Program-made: the position numbers and the translations under genes
The notes under the pieces: generated by a model
Told to the model about the DNA's origin: nothing
What the model saw: the letters and a program-made list of their open reading frames with translations, nothing else
The model's database searches: none
NCBI GenBank assembly: GCA_016256075.1
Contig: SDVU01000032.1
Location: 1-26,403 of the forward strand
Source of the DNA: Dictyocoela muelleri
Lineage: Eukaryota > Microsporidia
Reading direction: 5' to 3'
Length of the DNA stretch: 26,403 nucleotides
Shown here: piece by piece, positions 18,995 to 26,403 of the stretch
Layout of the letters: every line of letters begins with the position of its first letter
Position numbering within the stretch: the first letter of the stretch is position 1

Positions 18995-19448
18995 TCAGTC
19001 AACATTAAGCATTAAATTCAAATCATAAAATTGTTTTAATTCTTCTCTTAATGTAATTAAATCAATTTATTTTAAATTGAACCCAATCATTCAATAAAAA
19101 TATAATTCCTAAAACTCGCTATATTTAGAAATACTTTCTTCTAACAGTTTCCTACCACTCATATCCAAGATTTACACATCGCCGAGAAATTGTGTTATTA
19201 AAAATCATCGATATCATATAGTCATATCTATCACATATAATTTTTTTCCTACGTTCGCTTTTTATCAATAAATTTTTTATGTATCATAATTCATTTTAAG
19301 AATCGGTGGTAAAAAATCCGATATTTTGCTTCGAGTGACGAAACGGCATACAGTCTTTTTGTTTGATAGGTTTATGATTCTTCTTGCTTGGCAAATTGTT
19401 GTTTCGCCTATTTTAGATTTTTAGTTGTTTCCCATATTTTCTTAAGCA
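18995..19448 (-). pseudogene. decayed coding trace with a possible helix-turn-helix, unrecognised
   Basis: On the minus strand, one frame reads protein-like sequence with only scattered stops from about 19430 to 18995. It includes GETTICQARRIINLSNKKTV, then FVTRSKISDFLPPILKMNYD and later ILDMSGRKLLEESISKYSEF and TLREELKQFYDLNLMLNVD. The first block looks like a DNA-binding helix-turn-helix of the sort found at the start of transposases. An ATG at 19448-19446 opens MLKKIWETTKNLK in a neighbouring frame. I cannot name the family. It may be another transposase relic. From 18703 to 18994 and from 19449 to 19960 I see nothing else definite. Confidence 0.3.
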
Positions 19449-19960
19449 TTTCATTTTTTTACTTTAATGGATTTATAATTTATTTAAAGCGTTTTATGCT
19501 TGATTTGGATAATAACGAGACAGTTTCGGTTTAAATCCAATCAATTTTGGTGATTGGAATAATAATCAGTCGTTAAAATATGTTTATTAAGACTTTAGTT
19601 ATTTTAAATATACTTTCTCCATGCAAAATTGTTTTTTTTCATACATATGTCACAATAAAAGAAGTTAATTGTTTCTATAACATTTTTTATTAGGTTTAAA
19701 ACTCTGCATAAAAAACATGTCCGATTTGTCAGTTGTTGCTACTTCAATTAGAAATTCTTCTTCTTTAATCGAAATAAAAATTCATTGTATAAATAATTTT
19801 TTGAATTTTTTAAATTAATTAAATTATAAAAATACCTTGTTTCAAGAACAAAGGATTTTTATTTTTCAATTTTTGTAGTTTTCTCTTTAATTTTTAATAA
19901 ATTGAAAAAAAATTTTTTGTTCTTGACTTGTGCTGGACACCACTGAACATTCATACAAAA

Positions 19961-20042
19961 GAGTTTAGTATAGAGGAAAGGCATATCCGAGCTTATAATG
20001 ATTTATTACTATGCGTGTCACATTTTAAGCATGTGTACGACT
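19961..20042 (+). repeat. direct repeat, left copy (uninterrupted)
   Basis: GAGTTTAGTATAGAGGAAAG and onward to CATGTGT matches 20653-20700 joined to 21496-21533. This copy has a single TATTA (20004-20008) at the point where the other copy holds CG-tipped element 2. Confidence 0.7.
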
Positions 20043-20048
20043 TTGGTT

Positions 20049-20108
20049 AAACTCGATATTGGCGATTTGAACATAAACTCGCCCTTGGCGATTCGAACTT
20101 AAACTCGC
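20049..20108 (+). repeat. 26-bp tandem repeat, two and a third copies
   Basis: AAACTCG...TTGGCGATT.GAAC.T units lie at 20049-20074 and 20075-20100, with a partial at 20101-20108. The last part belongs to the left arm of the following fold-back. Confidence 0.75.
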
Positions 20109-20657
20109 AAAAATTAAAAACGGTAAATTCCACGCAAAAAAAAATGAAATGAAAAATTATTTATAATGCATTAAAAATAGAATTTTTTAATCCGAAAAGC
20201 CAAAGACTTAAGTAATCCGCTTGTTCTCCAACAGGGTAGAGACCCCTTCTAGAATTTTTAAGTCTTAATTGATTAGAGCATAGAGTACGTTTCTTATTTC
20301 AAATAAGCTTAAAATCGTGAGATAAATATATATAATCAATAATTAAAATCTAGAGATATTATAGACATTTATCAAATTTGGTGCATCACTTAATTTAGCA
20401 GGAGACGCCAAATCTCAAAAACGACTATTGTTTATATATAAGTTTATCTCGCGATTTTCATCTTATTTGAAATAAGAAACACATCCTATTCTTTTACCAA
20501 TTAAGACTTAGTTATCTGAGGGTGCATAACACGTTTGAGCACCAGAAATTTCTTGTTTATTTGACTTTTCTGGTAAAAATTACATTTTTTTAATGCTTAT
20601 AAAGTATTTTTAATTTCAATTATTGGCGAATTGAACCGTAATTAATTTTTGCGAGTT
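20098..20657. mobile_element. fold-back element between direct repeats
   Basis: The left and right halves are inverted copies over nearly their whole length, centred near 20376. The outer ends share TAAACTCGCAAAAATTAA and its complement. The inner arms share AAGTCTTAATTG and then TTCTTATTTCAAATAAG followed by AAAATCGNGAGATAAA. That inner block links it to the small palindrome at 15797-15932. No coding frame is present. Confidence 0.75.
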
Positions 20658-20700
20658 TAGGATATAGAAAAAGCATATTCGGCCTTTTAATGAGATATTA
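20653..20700 (+). repeat. direct repeat, right copy, first part
   Basis: Matches the first part of 19961-20042. It ends in TATTA (20696-20700), which is repeated at 21496-21500 beyond the inserted element. Confidence 0.7.
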
Positions 20701-20840
20701 TGTCGCGCGCGCAGCGCGCGACATGCGCACTACCCGCGCATTTCTGATTTTTTTTATATTTTTTAGTTTTTTAATTTTATTTATTTTCTAATAATTCCTA
20801 ATAATTTTCTAATAATTTTCAATAATTTTCTAATAATTTA

Positions 20841-20911
20841 TGCATCAGGGAGACTCGACCTTATATAGTCAAAGTTAATACAAATGTTATTAACCACTAC
20901 ACTTAAGTACT
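20841..20911 (-). other. tRNA-like sequence in left arm of CG-tipped element 2, decayed
   Basis: The minus-strand copy of the tRNA-like module at 21280-21350. Its B box has decayed (minus-strand GGTCGAGTCTCCC). Confidence 0.55.
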
Positions 20912-21279
20912 CAAGAATTTTAAAACAAATTATATATAATAATATAAATTAATTTTAAATAAAATTAAAAAAACGTATTTTTTAATAGCAATTATTATTT
21001 TGAATGAATAGATAAATAAATTTTTATTTATTAAAAATGGGTGTTAAATGTAATGGTCAAGGTTCTTATAAATGAATGATTCATAAAATAATCATAAGTT
21101 CTAAATGCATTAATTTGGAATGATCTATCAAAAGAAATCCATTATGGTAAAATTATTTAAACTGACCATGTTAAAGTTTAATATGGCGATTTGTGTAGAT
21201 AAATTTAAAAAAGTTTAGAATAAAAAAAATTAAACAAGTTCATTTTTATTGATATATATATATTTATTAATTATACTTT

Positions 21280-21350
21280 TGGATACTTTAGTGTAGTGGT
21301 TGGTAACATTGTATTAACGTTGACTATCTGGGTTCGATCTCCCTGATGCA
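21280..21350 (+). other. tRNA-like (Val-like) module in right arm of CG-tipped element 2
   Basis: It has an A-box-like TTAGTGTAGTGGTTGGTAAC and a B box GGGTTCGATCTCC at tRNA-like spacing within 71 nt. The middle TTAAC would place an AAC (Val) anticodon. The anticodon and acceptor stems do not pair well and the T-stem has a mismatch, so this is a tRNA relic or tRNA-derived promoter, not a working tRNA gene. Confidence 0.55.
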
Positions 21351-21495
21351 AAAATATTATTAGAAAATTATTAGGAATTATTAGAAAATTATTAGAAAAT
21401 AAATAATAAAAAAACTAAAAAATAAATAATAAAAAAACTAAAAAATATAAAAAAAAATTCAGAAATGTCGCGGGTAGCGCGCTGCGCGCGCGACA

Positions 21496-21533
21496 TATTA
21501 CTATCCGTGTCACATTTTTAGGCATGTGTGACA
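21496..21533 (+). repeat. direct repeat, right copy, second part
   Basis: TATTACTATCCGTGTCACAT and onward matches 20004-20042. It contains a perfect GTGTCACA...TGTGACAC inverted pair (21507-21531). Confidence 0.7.
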
Positions 21534-21615
21534 CTATATTTTTAAAAAAACGTGATACATCATCTCCAAGAAGATACCACTAAACATACAAAAATGAGAT
21601 TAGAAGGAAAAAGAA

Positions 21616-21774
21616 ACATTTTTGATCAAACAAGACTCACTGCAATGGTTCATAATTTTTTTGAGAACTTGTAACCCTATATTGAAAAAATGACTCACCG
21701 TTTTTCTAAATTTAAAGTTACACGCCTCAAAAAATTTACGAACCATTGCAGAGTGTCTTGAATGCTCAAATATT
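21616..21774. repeat. inverted repeat, about 62-bp arms (MITE-like)
   Basis: 21616-21677 matches the reverse complement of 21713-21774. Both carry TGCAATGGTTC and TTTTTTGAG blocks. The loop is short (about 35 bp). No target duplication was seen. Confidence 0.7.
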
Positions 21775-23208
21775 ATTTTTCGATTTGCGAAAGGTCATTT
21801 TTATGAATGTTTATTAGTGTAATGCTTTTAGACCTAATACCAAAAAATAGTTTTGCTGTAAAAAAGTCTTTTTTATTTTAAAACTCGTTGGACACAATTC
21901 GAATGAACTTAGAAAAAAGTGAAAGTCTATTTGAGATTCTTATGACTTAATACTAATTGTGGCATTTTTTTCGTAGTTGACTCTGTATATAGGATTAGCT
22001 TACATGTAGTATCATAGAAAAAACTCGTAATATATTCTTATTACCAGAGTCACACATTGACAAAAACATGCCGCACATAGTATAAATCATGTGGTCACAA
22101 ATAAACTCTCGCCTTTCCTCAAGCTTATTTTACAGTGTCTATTGGTGTCATAGTTTAGGCCTATTATTATATTTATAATTAATGGAGTTGGTTATTTAAA
22201 ACATATTTAATATTTCGAAATTTTTAAAAAAAATCTTGATGTGATGCTCAGTATAAATAATTAACTAAACTTTTTTTTATTTATTAAATTTTACATTTTT
22301 ATAACTTATTAAATCATGAAATTTTGTTTTTTTTTACGAGAATTATCAGATCAATAATGTGTGTTATGCCAAAAATAAAAGGCCAGTAGACTATCAGAAT
22401 AAAAATTTATAAAGTAATGACCTACAAATCCGTTTTTTTTAAATTTTCAAATTTACGAGTAAAATATCTTGATCGTGAAAGAAATAATTTTTAGGTGAGA
22501 TAAATCGTCTAAATTAAGACTCTTAGTTTGCATTTGACGTACATTCTTTAAATGTACTTAATTATAGTTTAAAACATCAATAAAATAAATATTTACTGAA
22601 TTTTTAATATTTATTTTTACTCTAATTTTATTCTTTCATTTTCCAAATTTTGTATTTTTTATTATTACTCACTTTCTTAATTAACATATAAAAGTTTCAA
22701 TATAAAAAAATTAATTTTATAAATAATAACAAATAAATTTTTTTAACGTTTTTATTTTTAATTGAAATTTTAGACTTTTAAATTTAAATTTTTATTTTCG
22801 AAATTCTTTTTAATTATGTATCGTTTTAATTTAGAAGAAAATGTACCGATTTTTGTATAAAATAACAAAATCTTAAAAAAAACTGCAATTTACATTGTCG
22901 AGTAAATAAAGTATAAATTATATTTTTGTATGATTTTTAAATTAGTCAAAAATATATTCGTAAAATTCACATTAGAATTGAAAAACGAAATTCTTTAGTC
23001 AAGATGTTAATATGATTTTTTTTATATTTATTGCAAAATCAGTTGGCCCCGTTCGTGCTTCTGCCAAAATGAAACTATTTTGACCTTTTTTAGAAATTAC
23101 TCTGAAATCATCAGTATTATAAATATTTTAAGGAACAATCTAATTAATTAGCGCTCACATTTTTATTCAACGGTCTTAAATTTAATCCTTTATTATGAAC
23201 TTATCTTA
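21775..23208. other. long stretch without a supported gene
   Basis: AT-rich throughout. A plus-strand frame near 21805-21955 reads for about 50 codons with one stop (MNLEKSESLFEILMT at its end) but is too short to call. A small perfect inverted repeat (GTACATT/AATGTAC) lies at 22540-22558. I see no transposase motif, SINE or RNA gene here. Confidence 0.6.
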
Positions 23209-23220
23209 ATATTTTATGCG

Positions 23221-23678
23221 GCCAGATAGCTCAGTGATTAACACTCTTGAATATAAAATTTAAGTATCATGGTCGACTCCCTATCGCGGTTCGAATCCCG
23301 CTGACGGCACTCTTTAATAAATAATGAGGTAATGACATTAAGCGGTCATAACTATATAATATAGTATAATATACATTTTTTCTAGTGTTGTATAGCTGAT
23401 TAAGACTTGGTCTAATATGACAATGATGCAGAAAGAGATCTCTTAGGTGTGGGGATGAGTGCAGTGATGCATCTCGGCAAAAAGTAGTAAAAAAAATCCA
23501 TGAAAGCCACTAATTACCTATATCCTGCTGAGTCATTGATAAAACGAAAATCACATTTACAGCTAGGCTTCTGGTAGCTTAGGAAGTGAGATATTATTGG
23601 AACACCAAGAACCAAAGGTCACGGTAGGAGACAACTCTCCGGGTTGGCAATAATGGATATTGTCAACATGTAATATAG
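23221..23678 (+). mobile_element. SINE copy 9, full-length
   Basis: Complete, with an A box (TAGCTCAGTGA, 23227-23237) and a perfect B box (GGTTCGAATCCC, 23288-23299). The head has about 17 extra bases between the anticodon-like region and the B box, unlike the other copies. A 12-bp target duplication (ATATTTTATGCG at 23209-23220, ATATTTTCAGCG at 23679-23690) differs at two positions. It is among the younger copies. Confidence 0.85.
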
Positions 23679-23888
23679 ATATTTTCAGCGTTGTGTATAG
23701 AACTGTAGTAAATATTTAATAATCTAAAATAAACTTTATAAATTTATATTTTATAATTGTTTATTTTAATTTTTTATAAAGGGTAACAATTTGCAGCCAG
23801 CTACATACTTTAAATTTTATTAATATAAATTTAAAAAAATCAACTTTTGATAGCATTTTTAACTCTAAAAGGGGTGTCACAATTTTCA

Positions 23889-23898
23889 GGGGGGGGGG
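23889..23898 (+). repeat. run of ten G
   Basis: G10 sits in an imperfect duplication (GGGGTGTCACAATTT then GGGCACAATTTGTA). A G run this long is unusual in this AT-rich DNA and may be a sequencing-prone spot. Confidence 0.8.
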
Positions 23899-23918
23899 CA
23901 CAATTTGTAGTAACACTA

Positions 23919-24056
23919 CAAGTTGACAATTTTATAATTTCCAACACGAAGAGATAGTTGCCATCTTAAGTTTAGACTTTCTGTTCTTGATTTTTCAGTA
24001 ATACGTCACATCTATGTTGCATAGAAGTCTAGCTGTATACGCGATAAAGTTTTATC
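23919..24056 (-). mobile_element. SINE copy 10, old 3' fragment
   Basis: Minus-strand match to the last third of the family: the AGTTGACAA end, the CCAAC block, and CAGTAATACGTCAC then CTAGCTGTATACGCGAT. It stops at TTTATC, where the hairpin region starts. Confidence 0.7.
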
Positions 24057-24062
24057 GGGGCT

Positions 24063-24106
24063 TGTTTAGAAAGATGCCTACCTCATGGTAGGCATATTTC
24101 TAAACA
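24063..24106. repeat. near-perfect 20-bp hairpin with 4-nt loop
   Basis: TGTTTAGAAAGATGCCTACC pairs with 24087-24106 at 19 of 20 positions around TCAT. A second, 7-bp palindrome (CGATAAA GT TTTATCG, 24042-24057) lies just before it. It sits exactly at the broken end of SINE copy 10. From 24107 to 24741 only AT-rich sequence is seen. Confidence 0.85.
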
Positions 24107-25145
24107 AAAGAAAGTTTAAAAAATTTAATTAATGACCCATATTAATCTAAAATTAAATGATAAAATATTTTTGAATTGTGATGACACGATTTAATTTTAT
24201 AAATCTTAAGATATTAACAGTCACAAAAAGATGTTTAAAATGTGATGACACATTTTTTTAAAAATTATAGATTTTTAGTTCTAAAATACTGAAGTTCTCG
24301 TAAATTTTGTCGATTTAGGCAAAATATAAAATTTAAAAATAAAAATTTTGAGTTTTTTATTACTTTTAGTTTTTAATGGCAGATATTAATTTTATGCAAC
24401 TTAACCCAATTTTATAATTTATCAAATGCAGCAATAATGAAATGAAATTATAAAAAAATGTGCAAAAAAGTTTATAACATAAGTTTATAAATCACAGTTT
24501 ACGTTCTTTAGCACCTGATGGTACACATACCAGCAATATTTGAAGTTTTTTGGTCGAATTTTAAATTAAAAGAACCAAGAAAATGGTGCTAAAAGATACA
24601 ATTTAGATAGTAAGATAGTTAATAAATTTAAGAAAAGTATATTTTATTTTATTAGGAGATGAATTTAAAAATATATTTGTGGATATTTTAATATTTGTTG
24701 AATTGGATTAGTTATAATTAATTTTAATATAAAAAATAATACAGTGCAACCACTATTAAGGGAAAAACTCGACTAAAGGGACCTCTTTTTTAAGGGAAAA
24801 CTCTGTTTTAAGGGCTTTATAAATAAAAGATGTATACTTTAAGTAAAAAATTGTAATATTTTATTTTTTGGTATAATTAAAAACCTCCTTTTGGAAGATT
24901 TTTAAATTCAATAAATTTTTTAGAAAATAAAAAATTTATACCCATATAACTTGTTAATAAAATGTTGTAAGTCTTAAAGATCCGTTTATTTCATTTGTAT
25001 TGAAATTGTTATTATTGTTTCAGATTATAAGGATTAGTACGATTGGTACTTAATTAATAAATTGATAAATAGAAGAAATTGTAAGAACCGATAGGTTCGC
25101 AATGTTTCAGAAATAAATATATAAACAGATCGGAATTAAATAGAT

Positions 25146-26165
25146 ATGATTTCCAAGAAACCATCTTCTTTATCTAGCCGATCATCTTATAAAAACAACC
25201 CGACTAAACGAAGAATTATACCAATTGATACTAAAATTAAAATCGCCATGGATATTGCCGCAAATGTCCCATATACTGATGTTTTAAAAAAATACGTAAT
25301 ATCCAAAGGCACGTATGACCATGTAAAACGAAATCTAAATTCTTTTATTTCGAAAAACATAATAAGCCATGATACAAGCTTAAAACATAGTTTTGATCTC
25401 GATGATGTCATATTTAAAACATTTATGAACTTAAGAAGCAAAAATATTCCAATAAATGGTAATATTTTAAAACAAATTTGCCTCAGAATATCGGAGGATA
25501 TCGGATTAAATAATTTTTAAGCCAGTAATGGTTGGTTGGAAAAATAAAAAAAACGGCATAGAATAAAATAAAAAAAGTTACATGGAGAGGTATTTTCGGC
25601 AAATATAAATGACTCTATTGAGTTTACCAAATCATTAAAAGAAAGAATAGCAATATTGGGCTTAAAAAATATTTTTAACTGTGACGAGACTGTCATTTTT
25701 AACAGATAATTGACAATAAAAGTTTTGTATGTGAAAATGAATTTCGCCTAAGTGCATTTAAACAGTCAAAGAAAAGAGTTACAGTGTTATTATGATGCAG
25801 TGCATTGGGTGAAAAATTCCCCCCATTAATTATTGGTTGTTCTAAATCACCACGAGCTTTTAAAAATATCGATGTTTCACAATATAGGATTGATTATGAA
25901 AGCTCTTACAAATCATAGATGACAACGAAATTTTTCGAAAAATAAATCATTCGATTTAATGAAAAAACGTTAAAAGAGAACATAAAAATATTATTACTTC
26001 TAGATAATGCCTCATGTCATTCAAATAAGAAATTTTCAAATGTCGTAATTGTGTTTTTTACCAAAAAACACAACTGATCTTATACGGCCTTGTGATAAAG
26101 GCATTATAAAATCATTTAAAGATACAAAAGCACAAAAATTGATTTTTTTTTTAATTTATATCTTC
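25146..26165 (+). pseudogene. pogo/Tigger transposase, N-terminal 124 codons open, rest broken
   Basis: ATG at 25146 opens 124 codons. Residues about 21-62 form a psq-type helix-turn-helix (IPIDTKIKIAMDIAA, then SKGTYDHVKRN). Residues 78-124 begin the CENP-B-like second DNA-binding part. A stop at 25518-25520 interrupts it just before ASNGWLEK, with another stop soon after. The DDE core is easy to follow: NIFNCDETVIF (Asp codon 25683-25685), SALGEKFPPLIIGCSKSPRA, ILLLLDNASCHSN (Asp 26003-26005) and RPCDKGIIKSFK (Asp 26094-26096). Roughly six stops or frame changes are present. It shares only the family motifs with the copy at 4577-5863, so the two belong to different subfamilies. Confidence 0.85.
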
Positions 26166-26179
26166 TTAAATAAAAACCC

Positions 26180-26403
26180 ATGTTAGAAAATATTTTAACT
26201 TCAACAAATAGTGCATTTTATCAATAGAAGGTGTATTTGATTATTTGATTGAAAACGAAATAGGAAAACCCTATATTTTTTGAGAATTATGTGGCGGAAT
26301 TTCACCTTTACAAATATATTGTGACGCAGGATACAAAAGGTTGTTATACAGGTGCAAAACAAGTAGATGTCAACGCAAATTTAGCATAACAAAATTCAAA
26401 TGT
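26180..26403 (+). pseudogene. Merlin-like (ISXO2/IS1595) transposase, N-terminal part, cut by window end
   Basis: ATG at 26180 starts MLENILTSTNSAFYQ. After a frame change at about 26226 it reads GVFDYLIENEIGKPYIF, a stop, then a zinc-ribbon: IYCDAGYKRLLYRCKTSRCQ followed by RKFSITKFKC. The helix before the ribbon and the RC....C...FSI pattern are those of ISXO2-like transposases. The catalytic core lies outside the window. It differs from the copy at 17740-18647 and so represents a second lineage, apparently inserted in or beside the pogo element. Confidence 0.6.

Larger units (their letters stand above)
20701..21495. mobile_element. CG-tipped fold-back element 2
   Basis: It is 795 bp and begins TGTCGCGCGCGCAGCGCGCG and ends ...GCGCGCGCGACA, with TATTA on both sides as a 5-bp target duplication. 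The left tip plus its flanking base pair is a perfect hairpin (ATGTCGCGCGC GCA GCGCGCGACAT). The inverted arms reach about 210 bp inwards, through T-rich/A-rich stretches of TAATAATTTTC type into a tRNA-like sequence present in each arm. The middle (about 20960-21240) is single-copy and non-coding. The uninterrupted repeat at 19961-20042 serves as the empty site. Confidence 0.85.
24742..26403 (+). mobile_element. second pogo/Tigger-like DNA transposon, left end visible, right end not seen
   Basis: It starts CAGTGCAACCACTATTAAGG after TA (24740-24741), the typical pogo-type terminus. The motif TTAAGGG recurs three to four times within the first 80 bp, likely as transposase binding sites. A broken transposase follows. 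From about 26170 the sequence changes to a different transposase, so the right end either lies beyond the window or was lost to that insertion. Confidence 0.75.

Noticed and set aside
25187-25441. 84-codon open frame on the minus strand
   Set aside because: It is a shadow of the pogo helix-turn-helix coding region.
1-26403. CRISPR array, bacterial operon or defence system
   Set aside because: No evenly spaced repeats with unique spacers, no ribosome-binding-site pattern and no bacterial gene families. All the evidence points to a eukaryote.

Overview
The window is very AT-rich and is almost entirely a graveyard of transposable elements with very few host genes. The likely source is a large-genome, transposon-loaded microsporidian (a Hamiltosporidium-like genome would fit). 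The reasons are the AT bias, the one clear gene being intronless with a CCC motif just before its ATG, its Asn/Asp/Lys/Ile repeat array, and the mix of pogo/Tigger, FLYWCH-MULE and Merlin (ISXO2-like) transposase relics. This assignment is inference: no rRNA, genuine tRNA or diagnostic housekeeping gene is present.

Layout. 26-500: a complete tRNA-headed SINE with a target-site duplication (TSD). 590-1664: a degenerate tandem repeat, then a fold-back element (834-1664). 1830-1930: a 23-bp minisatellite. 2199-3197: the only convincing host gene (332 aa, unrecognised, with a pentapeptide array). 3431-3755: a SINE fragment. 3859-4176: a decayed coding trace. 4432-6679: a complete-ended but broken pogo/Tigger element with a TA duplication. 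7092-9121: a SINE split by a broken FLYWCH-MULE. 9597-10042: a fold-back element. 11181-12138: two head-to-head SINEs. 12985-13203: a possible 72-aa membrane protein. 13899-14381: a SINE. 14565-15415: a CG-tipped fold-back. 15626-17261: long direct repeats enclosing a small palindromic element and a large fold-back with tandem-array arms. 17272-17439: a SINE fragment. 17654-18702: a broken Merlin element. 18995-19448: a decayed coding trace. 19961-21533: a fold-back between direct repeats, one of which is interrupted by a second CG-tipped fold-back. 21616-21774: a small inverted repeat. 23209-23690: a SINE. 23919-24106: a SINE fragment joined to a near-perfect hairpin. 24742 to about 26170: a broken pogo element whose left end is visible. 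26180-26403: the start of a second, different Merlin-like transposase.

Three groups stand out. First, ten copies or fragments of one tRNA-derived SINE of about 455 bp, with RNA polymerase III A and B boxes. Second, at least six fold-back elements. Two of these form a distinct family with TGT...ACA ends, GC-only hairpin tips (striking in such AT-rich DNA), 5-bp TSDs and tRNA-like modules inside. Third, long (about 80-110 bp) direct repeats flank three unrelated insertions, more than any standard target duplication explains.

Nothing here looks like an operon or a host pathway. The elements relate to one another by insertion order: the SINE came before the MULE, and the direct-repeat sequence around 19961-20700 came before the CG-tipped fold-back.
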